Source: Escherichia whittamii (lineage in GTDB: Bacteria; Pseudomonadota; Gammaproteobacteria; Enterobacterales; Enterobacteriaceae). Taken from it: DNA of 64,000 nt. The translations under genes and the position numbers were made by a program. The DNA lies in contig NZ_JACSQI010000004.1 of NCBI RefSeq assembly GCF_014836715.1, positions 124,001-188,000 on the forward strand, in the 5' to 3' direction. This document shows, piece after piece, positions 1 through 8,329 of this stretch. The notes under the pieces were generated by a model. The model had not been told where the DNA came from and ran no database searches. It saw only the letters and a list, made by a program, of their open reading frames with translations. Within the stretch, counting starts at the first letter, position 1. Every line of letters starts with the position of its first letter.

Positions 1-292
1 AACGCGCCTGTAATGCACCATTATTGGTTAGCACCAGTAACCCTTCGCTATCGCGGTCGAGACGACCTGCCGCATAAACACCCTGAACCGGGATGAATTC
101 TTTTAATGTTTTGCGCCCGGCGTCATCGGTGAACTGTGGCAGGACATCGTAAGGTTTATTAAACAGGATCACACGTGTGGGCTGGTTTTCTGGCTTGCGT
201 TTGTTAGTGCGTTGCGAGCTGAATCGCTTAACCTGGTGATTTTTAAAAGAAGTTTTTTGCATGGTATTTTCAGGGATTATGAATTGCCGCAT
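1..292 (-). CDS. rluE: 23S rRNA pseudouridine synthase E, N-terminal part
   Basis: The gene runs off the left edge, so only about the first 97 codons are present. RluE makes one pseudouridine in 23S rRNA (U2457 in E. coli). The visible part holds a basic N-terminus and then the family motif [11 protein letters not shown], whose Asp is the catalytic residue of the RsuA-type synthases. I chose the ATG at 292-290, which gives [10 protein letters not shown] before a second in-frame ATG at 262-260 (MQKTSF); either could be used. It is divergent from icd, with about 170 bases between them. Confidence 0.93.
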   Translation of the reverse strand, partial: MRQFIIPENTMQKTSFKNHQVKRFSSQRTNKRKPENQPTRVILFNKPYDVLPQFTDDAGRKTLKEFIPVQGVYAAGRLDRDSEGLLVLTNNGALQAR

Positions 293-463
293 TATAGCCT
301 AATAACGCGCATCTTTCATGACGGCAAACAATAGGGTAGTATTGACAAGCCAATTACAAATCATTAACAAAAAATTGCTCTAAAGCATCCGTATCGCAGG
401 ACGCAAACGCATATGCAACGTGGTGGCAGACGAGCAAACCAGTAGCGCTCGAAGGAGAGGTGA

Positions 464-1714
464 ATGGAAAGTAAAGTAGTTGTTCCGGCACAAGGCAAGA
501 AGATCACCCTGCAAAACGGCAAACTCAACGTTCCTGAAAATCCGATTATCCCATACATTGAAGGTGATGGAATCGGTGTAGATGTAACCCCAGCCATGCT
601 GAAAGTGGTCGACGCTGCAGTAGATAAAGCCTATAAAGGCGAGCGTAAAATCTCCTGGATGGAAATTTACACCGGTGAAAAATCCACACAGGTTTATGGT
701 CAGGATGTCTGGTTGCCTGCTGAAACCCTCGATCTGATTCGTGAATATCGCGTTGCCATTAAAGGCCCGCTGACCACTCCGGTTGGTGGCGGTATTCGTT
801 CTCTCAACGTTGCCCTGCGCCAGGAACTGGATCTTTACATCTGCCTGCGCCCGGTACGTTACTACCAGGGCACCCCAAGCCCGGTTAAACACCCTGAACT
901 GACCGATATGGTTATCTTCCGTGAAAACTCGGAAGACATTTATGCGGGTATCGAATGGAAAGCTGACTCTGCCGACGCAGAGAAAGTGATTAAATTCCTG
1001 CGTGAAGAGATGGGGGTGAAGAAAATTCGCTTCCCGGAACATTGCGGTATCGGTATCAAACCGTGTTCGGAAGAAGGCACCAAACGTCTGGTCCGTGCAG
1101 CGATTGAATACGCAATTGCTAACGACCGTGACTCTGTGACTCTGGTGCACAAAGGCAACATCATGAAATTCACCGAAGGCGCGTTTAAAGACTGGGGCTA
1201 CCAGCTGGCGCGTGAAGAGTTTGGCGGTGAACTGATTGACGGCGGCCCGTGGCTGAAAGTTAAAAACCCGAACACCGGCAAAGAGATCGTCATCAAAGAC
1301 GTGATCGCTGATGCGTTCCTGCAACAGATCCTGCTGCGTCCGGCTGAATACGACGTTATCGCCTGTATGAACCTGAACGGTGACTACATTTCTGACGCCC
1401 TGGCAGCACAGGTTGGTGGTATCGGTATTGCCCCTGGCGCAAACATCGGTGACGAATGCGCCCTGTTTGAAGCGACCCACGGTACTGCGCCGAAATATGC
1501 CGGTCAGGACAAAGTAAACCCAGGTTCTATTATCCTTTCCGCGGAAATGATGCTGCGCCATATGGGCTGGACTGAAGCCGCAGACCTGATTGTTAAAGGT
1601 ATGGAAGGCGCAATCAACGCGAAGACCGTAACCTATGACTTCGAACGACTGATGGAAGGCGCTAAACTGCTGAAATGTTCAGAGTTTGGTGACGCGATCA
1701 TCAAGAATATGTAA
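464..1714 (+). CDS. icd: NADP-dependent isocitrate dehydrogenase
   Basis: A 416-residue cytoplasmic TCA-cycle enzyme that oxidises isocitrate to 2-oxoglutarate and CO2, making NADPH. Length equals the E. coli enzyme. Ser113 in [10 protein letters not shown] is the residue phosphorylated by AceK to divert carbon to the glyoxylate shunt. An AGGAG ribosome site precedes the ATG, and a TTGACA at 342-347 could be a -35 element. In K-12 the 3' end of icd is the attachment site of prophage e14; here the 3' end is unbroken (ending IIKNM), runs straight into its own terminator and is not duplicated as an icdC remnant. So no e14-type element sits here. Confidence 0.98.
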   Translation: MESKVVVPAQGKKITLQNGKLNVPENPIIPYIEGDGIGVDVTPAMLKVVDAAVDKAYKGERKISWMEIYTGEKSTQVYGQDVWLPAETLDLIREYRVAIKGPLTTPVGGGIRSLNVALRQELDLYICLRPVRYYQGTPSPVKHPELTDMVIFRENSEDIYAGIEWKADSADAEKVIKFLREEMGVKKIRFPEHCGIGIKPCSEEGTKRLVRAAIEYAIANDRDSVTLVHKGNIMKFTEGAFKDWGYQLAREEFGGELIDGGPWLKVKNPNTGKEIVIKDVIADAFLQQILLRPAEYDVIACMNLNGDYISDALAAQVGGIGIAPGANIGDECALFEATHGTAPKYAGQDKVNPGSIILSAEMMLRHMGWTEAADLIVKGMEGAINAKTVTYDFERLMEGAKLLKCSEFGDAIIKNM

Positions 1715-1736
1715 TCACTACATGTGTTAAATATTG

Positions 1737-1766
1737 AAACGGGCGTATAACACGCCCGTTTTCTTT
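1737..1766 (+). terminator. Rho-independent terminator of icd
   Basis: A perfect 10-bp stem (AAACGGGCGT / ACGCCCGTTT) with a 5-base loop, followed by TTCTTT, lies 23 bases after the icd stop. Confidence 0.85.
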
Positions 1767-2169
1767 ATTAGCACGTCAATAGTTATCAAAACCCCATAGG
1801 ATTTTTTTTTGGTAATGTTTATATCGTAGTTAGGTGATTAAGTAATTCTCAGCTGTTGCTAATTATTATTGATGCACGCTAGAAAATATCCAGAGCTGTT
1901 TTAAAACGGTTTCCAGATAATTGCTTGGGATTGTCACGTTATTTTTTAGGTGTTAACACAGCATTTTAATTATTAAAAATAAAAACATGATTAAATTATA
2001 AAAATAATCGGGTAACATTATTAATTAATGAAAAATTAAAGTGCTGCTATACATTTAGTCTATTTTTAATTCTCATAGACGAATTTTTTCATGTTATGAT
2101 ATAATATGACGAAAAATGCAGGTTATCAATCTGTTATTAATGTAAATAAATTTCGAGGAGATTATTCCA
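1767..2169. other. AT-rich gene-free gap after icd
   Basis: About 400 bases, very rich in A and T, with no convincing reading frame. The end holds the leader of the following gene, with AGGAG at about 2155-2159. It marks the left edge of the accessory block that replaces e14 and the bluRF/ymgABC genes of K-12. I saw no integrase remnant or obvious attachment repeat. Confidence 0.6.
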
Positions 2170-2886
2170 GTGGGACGTAAATGGGCCAATATTGTTGCTA
2201 AAAAAACGGCTAAAGACGGGGCAACGTCTAAAGTATATGCAAAATTCGGTGTGGAAATCTATGCTGCGGCTAAACAGGGTGAACCGGACCCAGAATTAAA
2301 CACTTCTTTAAAGTTCGTTATTGAACGTGCGAAGCAGGCACAAGTTCCAAAACACGTTATTGATAAAGCTATTGATAAAGCCAAAGGTGGCGGAGACGAA
2401 ACGTTCGTACAAGGACGTTATGAAGGCTTTGGACCCAATGGTTCAATGATTATCGCTGAAACGTTGACTTCAAACGTTAACCGTACGATTGCTAACGTTC
2501 GTACAATTTTCAATAAAAAAGGCGGGAATATCGGCGCGGCCGGGTCTGTCAGCTATATGTTTGACAACACTGGCGTGATTGTATTTGAAGGAACTGACCC
2601 TGACCGTATTTTTGAAATATTGCTTGAAGCTGAAGTGGATGTTCGTGATGTGACCGAAGAAGAAGGAAACATCGTTATTTATACTGAACCTACAGATCTT
2701 CACAAAGGAATTGCAGCTCTAAAAGCAGCTGGAATTACTGAGTTCTCAACAACAGAATTAGAAATGATTGCTCAATCAGAAGTTGAGCTTTCACCAGAAG
2801 ATTTAGAGATCTTTGAAGGACTTATTGATGCCCTCGAAGATGACGACGATGTTCAAAAAGTATATCATAACGTTGCAAATCTCTAA
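2170..2886 (+). CDS. yeeN: YebC/PmpR-family protein, YeeN type
   Basis: 238 residues, starting at a GTG with a good AGGAG site 10 bases upstream. The sequence (start [11 protein letters not shown], then [12 protein letters not shown], a GGGDE loop, YEGFGPNG and an acidic C-terminus) is that of the TACO1/YebC/PmpR family. It is nearly identical to E. coli YeeN as I remember it. Family members are DNA-binding regulators or act on the ribosome to relieve stalling; the role of YeeN is not established. In K-12 yeeN lies near minute 44, not beside icd. Its low GC against its neighbours and its likeness to Firmicute homologues suggest transfer. Whether this is the only copy or a second one cannot be told from the window. 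Confidence 0.85.
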   Translation: MGRKWANIVAKKTAKDGATSKVYAKFGVEIYAAAKQGEPDPELNTSLKFVIERAKQAQVPKHVIDKAIDKAKGGGDETFVQGRYEGFGPNGSMIIAETLTSNVNRTIANVRTIFNKKGGNIGAAGSVSYMFDNTGVIVFEGTDPDRIFEILLEAEVDVRDVTEEEGNIVIYTEPTDLHKGIAALKAAGITEFSTTELEMIAQSEVELSPEDLEIFEGLIDALEDDDDVQKVYHNVANL

Positions 2887-2896
2887 TTATAAATTA

Positions 2897-2930
2897 AAGA
2901 AATCTGTCTTTATGGCAGATTTCTTACTCT
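2897..2930 (+). terminator. Probable terminator of the yeeN-like gene
   Basis: AAGAAATCTG / CAGATTTCTT form a perfect 10-bp stem with a 9-base loop, starting 10 bases after the stop codon. The tail is only weakly T-rich. Confidence 0.65.
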
Positions 2931-3314
2931 TAAAGAATGTTATAAAAATAAGATGTGAAATTGATTATATAAAACTCCCGGTAAAATAAATTAAACTATC
3001 GAAATTACTGGTCTTAACTATCTCATGATAGACGGCAAAGATGCATCTAACAGATGAAAACTACGCGAAAAACGTAATGTATTTGCACTAGAAAATAAAT
3101 ATATATCATATCGTTTATATGAGAATGTAATGTCTGTTAATTATGGTGTAAAACATCAAGAATGGTTATCGAGAACTGAATTTTTAAAATTGCAGGTTTC
3201 ACCAAAACGTTGCCCGATATCAGGAATATATGTCATTGCATTCTTGATACTCGGGCAATGGGCATTTTACATCAGAATATAATTATGGACACGCAGTTTC
3301 ATAGCGTTCATTAA
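2931..3314. other. Gene-free gap with an inverted repeat
   Basis: AT-rich, with no coding frame that I can support. At 3210-3258 two arms, starting TTGCCCGA and ending TCGGGCAA, form a long imperfect stem. It lies downstream of the ykgJ-like gene on the minus strand, and on that strand it is followed by CGTTTTGG, so it may terminate that gene. Confidence 0.5.
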
Positions 3315-3644
3315 TTAAATTGGAGGCAGTCCATATTTTGCGCGGGCGCGATTACATGCCTCATTAATCTCCCCATTCTCGCCAGACATGGCGAATTCTC
3401 GGCATGTCGATGAGCGATTCTTGTATATGGTGCAACATGCGTTTTTGCCAGGCGTTCCTGCCAGGGCAACACAACGTGGATCCTTCTGGTTAGTACCGCT
3501 CATACATCGGTGGTAAGGGGATATCTGCTCAGTAAGATGAACCGGGATAGTGCCACCTGCATCGTCTGCTTCGGCCCAGTAAAAAGAGACGCGGAAAAAT
3601 GCACAACAGGCACCACACGCCAGGCATGGATTCAAATTGCTCAT
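3315..3644 (-). CDS. YkgJ-like CxxCxxCC zinc/iron-chelating protein
   Basis: 109 residues, close to E. coli YkgJ in sequence and length. Cysteines at 7, 10, 13 and 14 (PCLACGACC), 47, 58, 70-71, 81 and 97 match the CxxCxxCC family (UPF0153/YkgJ), thought to bind a metal or iron-sulfur cluster; the biochemical role is unknown. In K-12 ykgJ lies near minute 6, so this is either a relocated gene or a second member. It stands alone, pointing back toward the yeeN-like gene. The related but distinct ycgN lies 8 kb downstream. Confidence 0.8.
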   Translation of the reverse strand: MSNLNPCLACGACCAFFRVSFYWAEADDAGGTIPVHLTEQISPYHRCMSGTNQKDPRCVALAGTPGKNACCTIYKNRSSTCREFAMSGENGEINEACNRARAKYGLPPI

Positions 3645-3739
3645 AATTCACCAGTACTACTATATACATCACAACAAAAAACGCAGACATGCCCTGTAAA
3701 GAGACATGTCTGTAACCGGCTGGCAAATTTTCTATAGTC

Positions 3740-4087
3740 GACTACAGAATGATCACCAACCGTTATTAATTTTACATATCCACTGAGATATAACCAGACA
3801 GTCAGAATATAAACAGAGTAAGTTAATCTTTACAATTTGTAACTACAGGGTTTAGGAAGGGAGTGTCTTTGGGAATCAGAGTCTACATTATCTTGTTACC
3901 ATCGGATGGTTTTATAAAAACAGTAGATATTGAGATTGTTTAAATTCTGGCTGGTTAGAGGGAACCATCAGAAAATGTTATTTCTCTGATGTCCAAGAAT
4001 GTGAGCAAGCTCAGGTTTTAATATTTTATATTTATATTACGGTTATCTTATAGTCACACTGATTATTGTGTTAATGGTAAAAACATT
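3740..4087. other. Gene-free AT-rich gap
   Basis: About 350 bases between the start of the ykgJ-like gene and the DUF302 gene. Promoters for both should lie here, but I see no convincing -35/-10 pair, operator or remnant gene. Confidence 0.5.
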
Positions 4088-4489
4088 ATGATTCAATTCA
4101 ATAGTGCATTTGACTTCGAGCATACCAGGACACGTCTTCTTAAGGCGGTATCAGATAATGGTCTGGTTTTATTTGGCGAGTTTGACCACGCGAAAGCTGC
4201 CCGTAATGCAGGGCTTGTAATGCCACCAACAACTGTTCTGGTATTTGGTAATCCTGAAAAGGGAACACCTTTGATGTTGGAACATCCAGACCTTGCTCTG
4301 GATTTACCTTTCAGGGTGCTCCTTCGCCAGTTGCCTGGAGGACAGGTCAACGTTAGATTCCACTCGGCAGAAGAATTCAAATGTTATGGACTTGACTCAA
4401 CAGCGATACAAGCGCTGAAAAAGCTGGAGTTGCTGGTACAGGAATGTATTCAACCTATTGATTCACATGTGCACAAAGGCGAAGGTTAA
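4088..4489 (+). CDS. DUF302 family protein
   Basis: 133 residues. The body matches the DUF302 fold: a phenylalanine-rich start, FDHAKAARNAGL, MPPTTVLVFGNP, GTPLM and ALDLPFRVL are the hallmarks of the family. The biochemical role is unknown; many members occur near redox or stress genes. No signal peptide or membrane segment is seen, so it is probably cytoplasmic. The ribosome site is weak (GGTAAA). The gene is absent from this place in K-12 and stands between two gene-poor gaps, so it is probably accessory. Confidence 0.75.
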   Translation: MIQFNSAFDFEHTRTRLLKAVSDNGLVLFGEFDHAKAARNAGLVMPPTTVLVFGNPEKGTPLMLEHPDLALDLPFRVLLRQLPGGQVNVRFHSAEEFKCYGLDSTAIQALKKLELLVQECIQPIDSHVHKGEG

Positions 4490-4742
4490 AGCTAAACAGA
4501 AACGCGCCCAGCCTATATATCTGTTCCCGAATTATTACCCCATGCCTCTTGTCTGCTTAAAGACCAATTGATTAACGCTAACATTAGTTTTTCATCGTTC
4601 ATTGAAAGACTTGCGGCATGTTGGGCGAAATTTCATCTGATGCGTGGATATTTCTGATTCTCTCGGCCATGCTCTCTGTAGGCGCCAGATTGAGCGAATG
4701 AATGTCAATCCCCTCTATTAACCTGTTGTCTGGGACACGCAG

Positions 4743-6266
4743 ATGCGCAATACACTTATCCCTATCCTCGCTGCGGTTTGCCTGTTTATTACCGGCGTCT
4801 CTATTTTGAACATCCAGCTCTGGTATTCCGCAAAAGCGGAGAGTTTGGCAGGGGCGAGATATGCCGCAAACAATATCAACCATATACTTGAAGAAGCGTC
4901 ACAGGCGACTCAAACGGCGCGGGAAATTGCCGGAAAAGGGTGTGATCTGGATGAACAATATCAACTAGGTACAGAAGCAGCGCTCAAGCCACATCTGCGT
5001 ACGATCATCATTCTCAAACAAGATGCGGTCTGGTGTACATCGCTGCCGGGCAATCGCGTACTACTATCACGAATACCCGTGATTCCTGAAAGCAATTTAC
5101 TGCTAGCTCCGGCAATTGATACTGTTAATAAAATGCCTATTTTGCTTTATCAGAGTCAGTTCGCAGATACTCGAATTTTGGTGACTATTAGCGATCAACA
5201 TACTCGTGGGGCGCTCAATGTTCCGTTGAAGGGGGTGAAGTATACTTTACTCGTTGGCGATCGTATTATCGGCCCGTCGGGAGATGTGATAACTCTCAAT
5301 GGTAATAATCATTTTTCTGGGCGGGTCAACTCCACAAAATATCATTTCAGTATTATTTATAACCAGCCGCCTCTATTTAGCTTTAGCAGGCTTATCGATA
5401 AAGGTCTGGGTATTTTGATATTCATTTTGTTAATTTCCTGCGCTGTTGCCTTCCTGCTTGATAAATATTTTAACAAAAGCGCGACACCTGAAGAGATCCT
5501 GCGGCGGGCAATACATAACGGTGAAATTGTGCCTTTTTATCAACCGGTGGTAAATGGGCGGGAAGGGACGTTACGTGGCGTGGAAGTCCTTGCACGCTGG
5601 AAACACCCTCGGGGAGGATATATCTCTCCTGCGGCTTTTATTCCTCTTGCTGAAAAATCAGGGCTGATAGTTCCACTCACCCAAAGTTTGATGAGCCAGG
5701 TCGCCAAACAAATGAATGCGATCGAAAGCAAACTGCCAGAAGGTTTTCACGTTGGGATAAATTTCAGCGCCTCGCATATTATTTCGCCGACATTTGTTGA
5801 CGAATGCCTGAAATACAGGGACAGCTTCACTCGCCGTGATTTGAATCTTGTACTTGAAGTCACTGAGCGTGAGCCTTTGCATGTTGATGAAAGTCTGGTC
5901 CATCGACTCAACATTTTGCATGAAAATGGTTTTGTCATCGCGCTGGATGATTTTGGTACTGGATACTCGGGGCTTTCTTATCTTCATGATCTACATATTG
6001 ATTATATTAAGATTGATCACAGTTTCGTCGGTCGGGTTAATGCAGATCCAGATTCCACCCGGATTCTGGACTGCGTGCTGGATCTGGCGCGCAAACTTTC
6101 TATCAGTATTGTCGCTGAAGGCGTTGAGACGAAGGAGCAGCTCGATTACCTGAACCAAAACAACATCACGTTCCAACAGGGATACTATTTCTATAAACCG
6201 GTGACATATATTGAGCTGGTCAAAATTATTCTCTCAAAACCGAAGGTGAAAGTGGTGGTTGAGTGA
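4743..6266 (+). CDS. pdeG: Cyclic-di-GMP phosphodiesterase (CSS sensor plus EAL domain)
   Basis: 507 residues, the same length as K-12 PdeG (YcgG). An N-terminal membrane helix (about 5-27), a periplasmic CSS-motif sensor part (about 30-220; Cys near 62 and 92) and a second helix (about 223-242) lead to a cytoplasmic EAL domain (about 250-500). The motifs needed for c-di-GMP hydrolysis are present: EVLARW in place of EALARW, NFSAS, LEVTE, DDFGTGYS, IKID and AEGVE. It is expected to lower c-di-GMP and so biofilm formation. The sensor part has more changes from the K-12 protein than the EAL domain does. The ymgABC genes found upstream of it in K-12 are missing. Confidence 0.93.
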   Translation: MRNTLIPILAAVCLFITGVSILNIQLWYSAKAESLAGARYAANNINHILEEASQATQTAREIAGKGCDLDEQYQLGTEAALKPHLRTIIILKQDAVWCTSLPGNRVLLSRIPVIPESNLLLAPAIDTVNKMPILLYQSQFADTRILVTISDQHTRGALNVPLKGVKYTLLVGDRIIGPSGDVITLNGNNHFSGRVNSTKYHFSIIYNQPPLFSFSRLIDKGLGILIFILLISCAVAFLLDKYFNKSATPEEILRRAIHNGEIVPFYQPVVNGREGTLRGVEVLARWKHPRGGYISPAAFIPLAEKSGLIVPLTQSLMSQVAKQMNAIESKLPEGFHVGINFSASHIISPTFVDECLKYRDSFTRRDLNLVLEVTEREPLHVDESLVHRLNILHENGFVIALDDFGTGYSGLSYLHDLHIDYIKIDHSFVGRVNADPDSTRILDCVLDLARKLSISIVAEGVETKEQLDYLNQNNITFQQGYYFYKPVTYIELVKIILSKPKVKVVVE

Positions 6267-6396
6267 AAAATGATCGCTCGAGCGTGAGGTGACGTAATTA
6301 TAGACAGGTAATTAGCTCGTTTCGCCTTGTTACTATTGTTCATTATTTTGTTTGCTATAATTGTCTGAAATTTTTGACAGGATTACCATCAGTAGC

Positions 6397-6615
6397 ATGA
6401 ACAAGAGTAATAATCTGGATTATTTTACTTTGTATATCATTTTCTCCATTGCATTTATGCTAATCACCTTTCTGGTTATCCTTTTTGCCAAACCCAGCAC
6501 CGGGCTGGGAGAAGTGCTTGTTACTATAAATTTGCTAAATGCGTTGGTCTGGTTGGCGATCAATGTGGTTAATCGGTTAAGAGGAAAACTCGTTAGCCAT
6601 AGGGATCAGCATTAA
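6397..6615 (+). CDS. ymgF: Small inner membrane protein YmgF
   Basis: 72 residues with two membrane helices (about 8-30 and 42-62) and a basic C-terminus. It equals the K-12 YmgF length when started at the ATG at 6397 rather than at an upstream in-frame start at 6361. YmgF interacts with division proteins such as FtsL and FtsQ in two-hybrid tests, and can suppress some divisome defects in excess; it is not essential. It lies 130 bases after pdeG, as in K-12. Confidence 0.85.
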   Translation: MNKSNNLDYFTLYIIFSIAFMLITFLVILFAKPSTGLGEVLVTINLLNALVWLAINVVNRLRGKLVSHRDQH

Positions 6616-6722
6616 TTCTACTGTTATCACTGTCAGAAAACGGCTAAATGTGTTGCTGGCAGTGAACGTCTTATCCTGACATGACCTGGCGATTAAGCCA
6701 CCATTTATTGAGCTAATGTCCT

Positions 6723-6866
6723 GTTGATGGTATCCCGCGTATCATGATCATGGTTTCACCTGGTTTGAATCCAGCAGCCAGCGTTTGGGGAAATGTTGGC
6801 GTTCAACAGGCTAATAATGGCTACAATGACACCGCAGTTATGGTGGGATTTAAATATAAGTTCTGA
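6723..6866 (+). pseudogene. ycgH: C-terminal scrap of an AidA-type autotransporter (ycgH)
   Basis: The frame ending at the TGA at 6864-6866 reads NPAASVWGNVGVQQANNGYN and ends in VGFKYKF. This is the last beta-strand of an autotransporter barrel with its terminal Phe, as expected for YcgH, which sits here in K-12. Only about 30-45 codons remain; the passenger and most of the barrel are gone. The gap 6616-6722 holds nothing I recognise. The clear match begins at about 6765. Confidence 0.75.
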
Positions 6867-6880
6867 TTCCTCCGCCTGCT

Positions 6881-6908
6881 AAAAAAACGCGCCGAATCAA
6901 TCGGCGCG
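6881..6908 (-). terminator. Terminator of ymgGD
   Basis: An 8-bp GC-rich stem (CGCGCCGA / TCGGCGCG) followed on the minus strand by TTTTTTT lies just past the ymgD stop. Confidence 0.85.
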
Positions 6909-6923
6909 GTACTATATTAATGA

Positions 6924-7253
6924 TTATTTTTTGCCAATGGCACGCATGGTGTCATCAATGGCGGTAATCAACAGCATTTGCGGATCTTTAGCACAAACCT
7001 GGTTCAGTTTTTCTACCACTTTGGCACTCAGTTCCGGAGATTGCTCAATTTTTAAATCACGGCTCGTAACGCTGGCGTTACCCATTACAGCCACAATTTC
7101 TGCAACCTGTGCGCTGTCAGTTTTTGCCATTTCGTTGGCTTCAGCACAAGTAATATAGGTTTCTGCTGGCAAACCGTTCTTAATATTGTAGTCCTGCGCC
7201 CAGCTCATTGGTGCGAAAACAAACAGACCCGCCAGTAATGCAAATTTTTTCAT
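6924..7253 (-). CDS. ymgD: Periplasmic protein YmgD
   Basis: 109 residues with a signal peptide (KKFALLAGLFVFAPMSWA, cut after about residue 18-20). The mature part has two cysteines (TCAEANEM and NQVCAKDP), as in the HdeA-like fold reported for YmgD. Three ATGs stand in a row; I chose the third because AAGGA sits at the right distance from it, and the length then matches K-12. It follows ymgG with 9 bases between stop and start, so the pair is an operon. The function is unknown. Confidence 0.88.
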   Translation of the reverse strand: MKKFALLAGLFVFAPMSWAQDYNIKNGLPAETYITCAEANEMAKTDSAQVAEIVAVMGNASVTSRDLKIEQSPELSAKVVEKLNQVCAKDPQMLLITAIDDTMRAIGKK

Positions 7254-7262
7254 CATCATTCC

Positions 7263-7607
7263 TTATTTCATTTTACCCAGAATGGCACCACCCGTGCCGC
7301 CAATCACAGCACCTTTAATCGCGCCTTCCAGACCATTGCCGGTCAACACGCCAGTGACTGCGCCAACGGCAGCACCCACTTTCGCACCTTTGCGGGCATT
7401 TTTACCGTCGCGGCCTTTTTCAGTTACCGCACCAACACCCGCGCCCACAGCAGCGCCTTTCAGAACACCATTAACGCCATTGCCAGTCAGTAAACCTACG
7501 CCTGCACCTAACAGCGCGCCTTTCGTGGTGCGATTCATATCCGCCATCGCTGGCGCGGAGCAGAACAATGCTGAGATAAGCCCGAAGGCGAGTATTTTTT
7601 TCTTCAA
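7263..7607 (-). CDS. ymgG: Glycine-zipper protein YmgG
   Basis: 114 residues starting at a TTG. A signal peptide ends near ...SAPAMA (about residue 22). The rest is a run of glycine-zipper repeats ([28 protein letters not shown] and so on), typical of small envelope proteins that may form or insert into membranes. The length equals K-12 YmgG. First gene of the ymgGD pair; the function is unknown. Confidence 0.88.
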   Translation of the reverse strand: MKKKILAFGLISALFCSAPAMADMNRTTKGALLGAGVGLLTGNGVNGVLKGAAVGAGVGAVTEKGRDGKNARKGAKVGAAVGAVTGVLTGNGLEGAIKGAVIGGTGGAILGKMK

Positions 7608-7626
7608 CTTAGATGTCCGGTATTAA

Positions 7627-8059
7627 GTAAGTTGCACACACAATAATTTCGTCTTTAATTAATATTACTTAACTAAAGAGCGCTCTCTGTTATTCAGATA
7701 ATTCAAAATGAGCGCGAATGGTATAATAGTAATTGTGTTTTATGCTTGAATAGGAATAATCCCAAATAAGGATTAACTCATTGATTTGAAATATTTTCTT
7801 CAAGAAGTGTCATCAGGTGTTAACATAATATTGTTAAAGTTAGGCGATCTGAAATATCAATATTGTTGTGTGATTTAAATGTAAAAAACATTTATCAGAA
7901 AAGGCAAGGTAAGTGATTTCGCTCTGGTGGCAATAATGTTAATTAGCGGCGATTTGAGCTGACAATAGAAAGGGAGGGAAAAATTCAGACCAAATGCAAT
8001 CTGACAGATACCAGTATAAACAACCGGTAACTGCCAGATTAGGTTTGAGCTAATACAGC
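7627..8059. other. Gap between ymgG and minE
   Basis: About 430 AT-rich bases. K-12 has two very short annotated genes here (ymgI and ymgJ). I could not support either in this sequence, so none is called. The ymgG promoter should lie at about 7620-7700. Confidence 0.45.
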
Positions 8060-8326
8060 TTATTTCAGCTCTTCTGCTTCTGGTAAGGTCACGTTAAGCT
8101 CAAGAATGGAAATATCGCCATCCTTTTGCTCAAGTTGTACGGTCACCATCTCGGGATCAATTTGTACGTATTTACAAATGACATCAAGAATATCTTTACG
8201 CAACTGCGGCAGATAGTGTGGTTCTGCATCGCTGCGACGACGTTCAGCAACAATGATCTGCAGCCGTTCTTTTGCAATGTTGGCCGTGTTTTTCTTCCGT
8301 GAGAGAAAGAAATCGAGTAATGCCAT
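8060..8326 (-). CDS. minE: Cell division topological specificity factor MinE
   Basis: 88 residues, the standard length. The N-terminal part ([12 protein letters not shown] and the helix to about residue 31) binds membrane and MinD and triggers its ATPase; the rest is the topological specificity domain that makes the dimer. It drives MinD pole-to-pole oscillation, so the Z-ring forms at mid-cell. Last gene of the minCDE operon, 3 bases after minD. Confidence 0.98.
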   Translation of the reverse strand: MALLDFFLSRKKNTANIAKERLQIIVAERRRSDAEPHYLPQLRKDILDVICKYVQIDPEMVTVQLEQKDGDISILELNVTLPEAEELK

Positions 8327-8329
8327 AAC

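Noticed and set aside
380-1561. A 393-codon open frame on the minus strand opposite icd
   Set aside because: It is the shadow of icd, a highly expressed conserved gene with strong codon bias; the product is Phe/Arg-rich, with no domain and no ribosome site.
3510-3737. A 75-codon plus-strand frame opposite the ykgJ-like gene
   Set aside because: It overlaps the strongly conserved ykgJ-like gene and has no features of its own.
7627-8059. The K-12 mini-genes ymgI and ymgJ
   Set aside because: No short frame with a good start could be supported on either strand.
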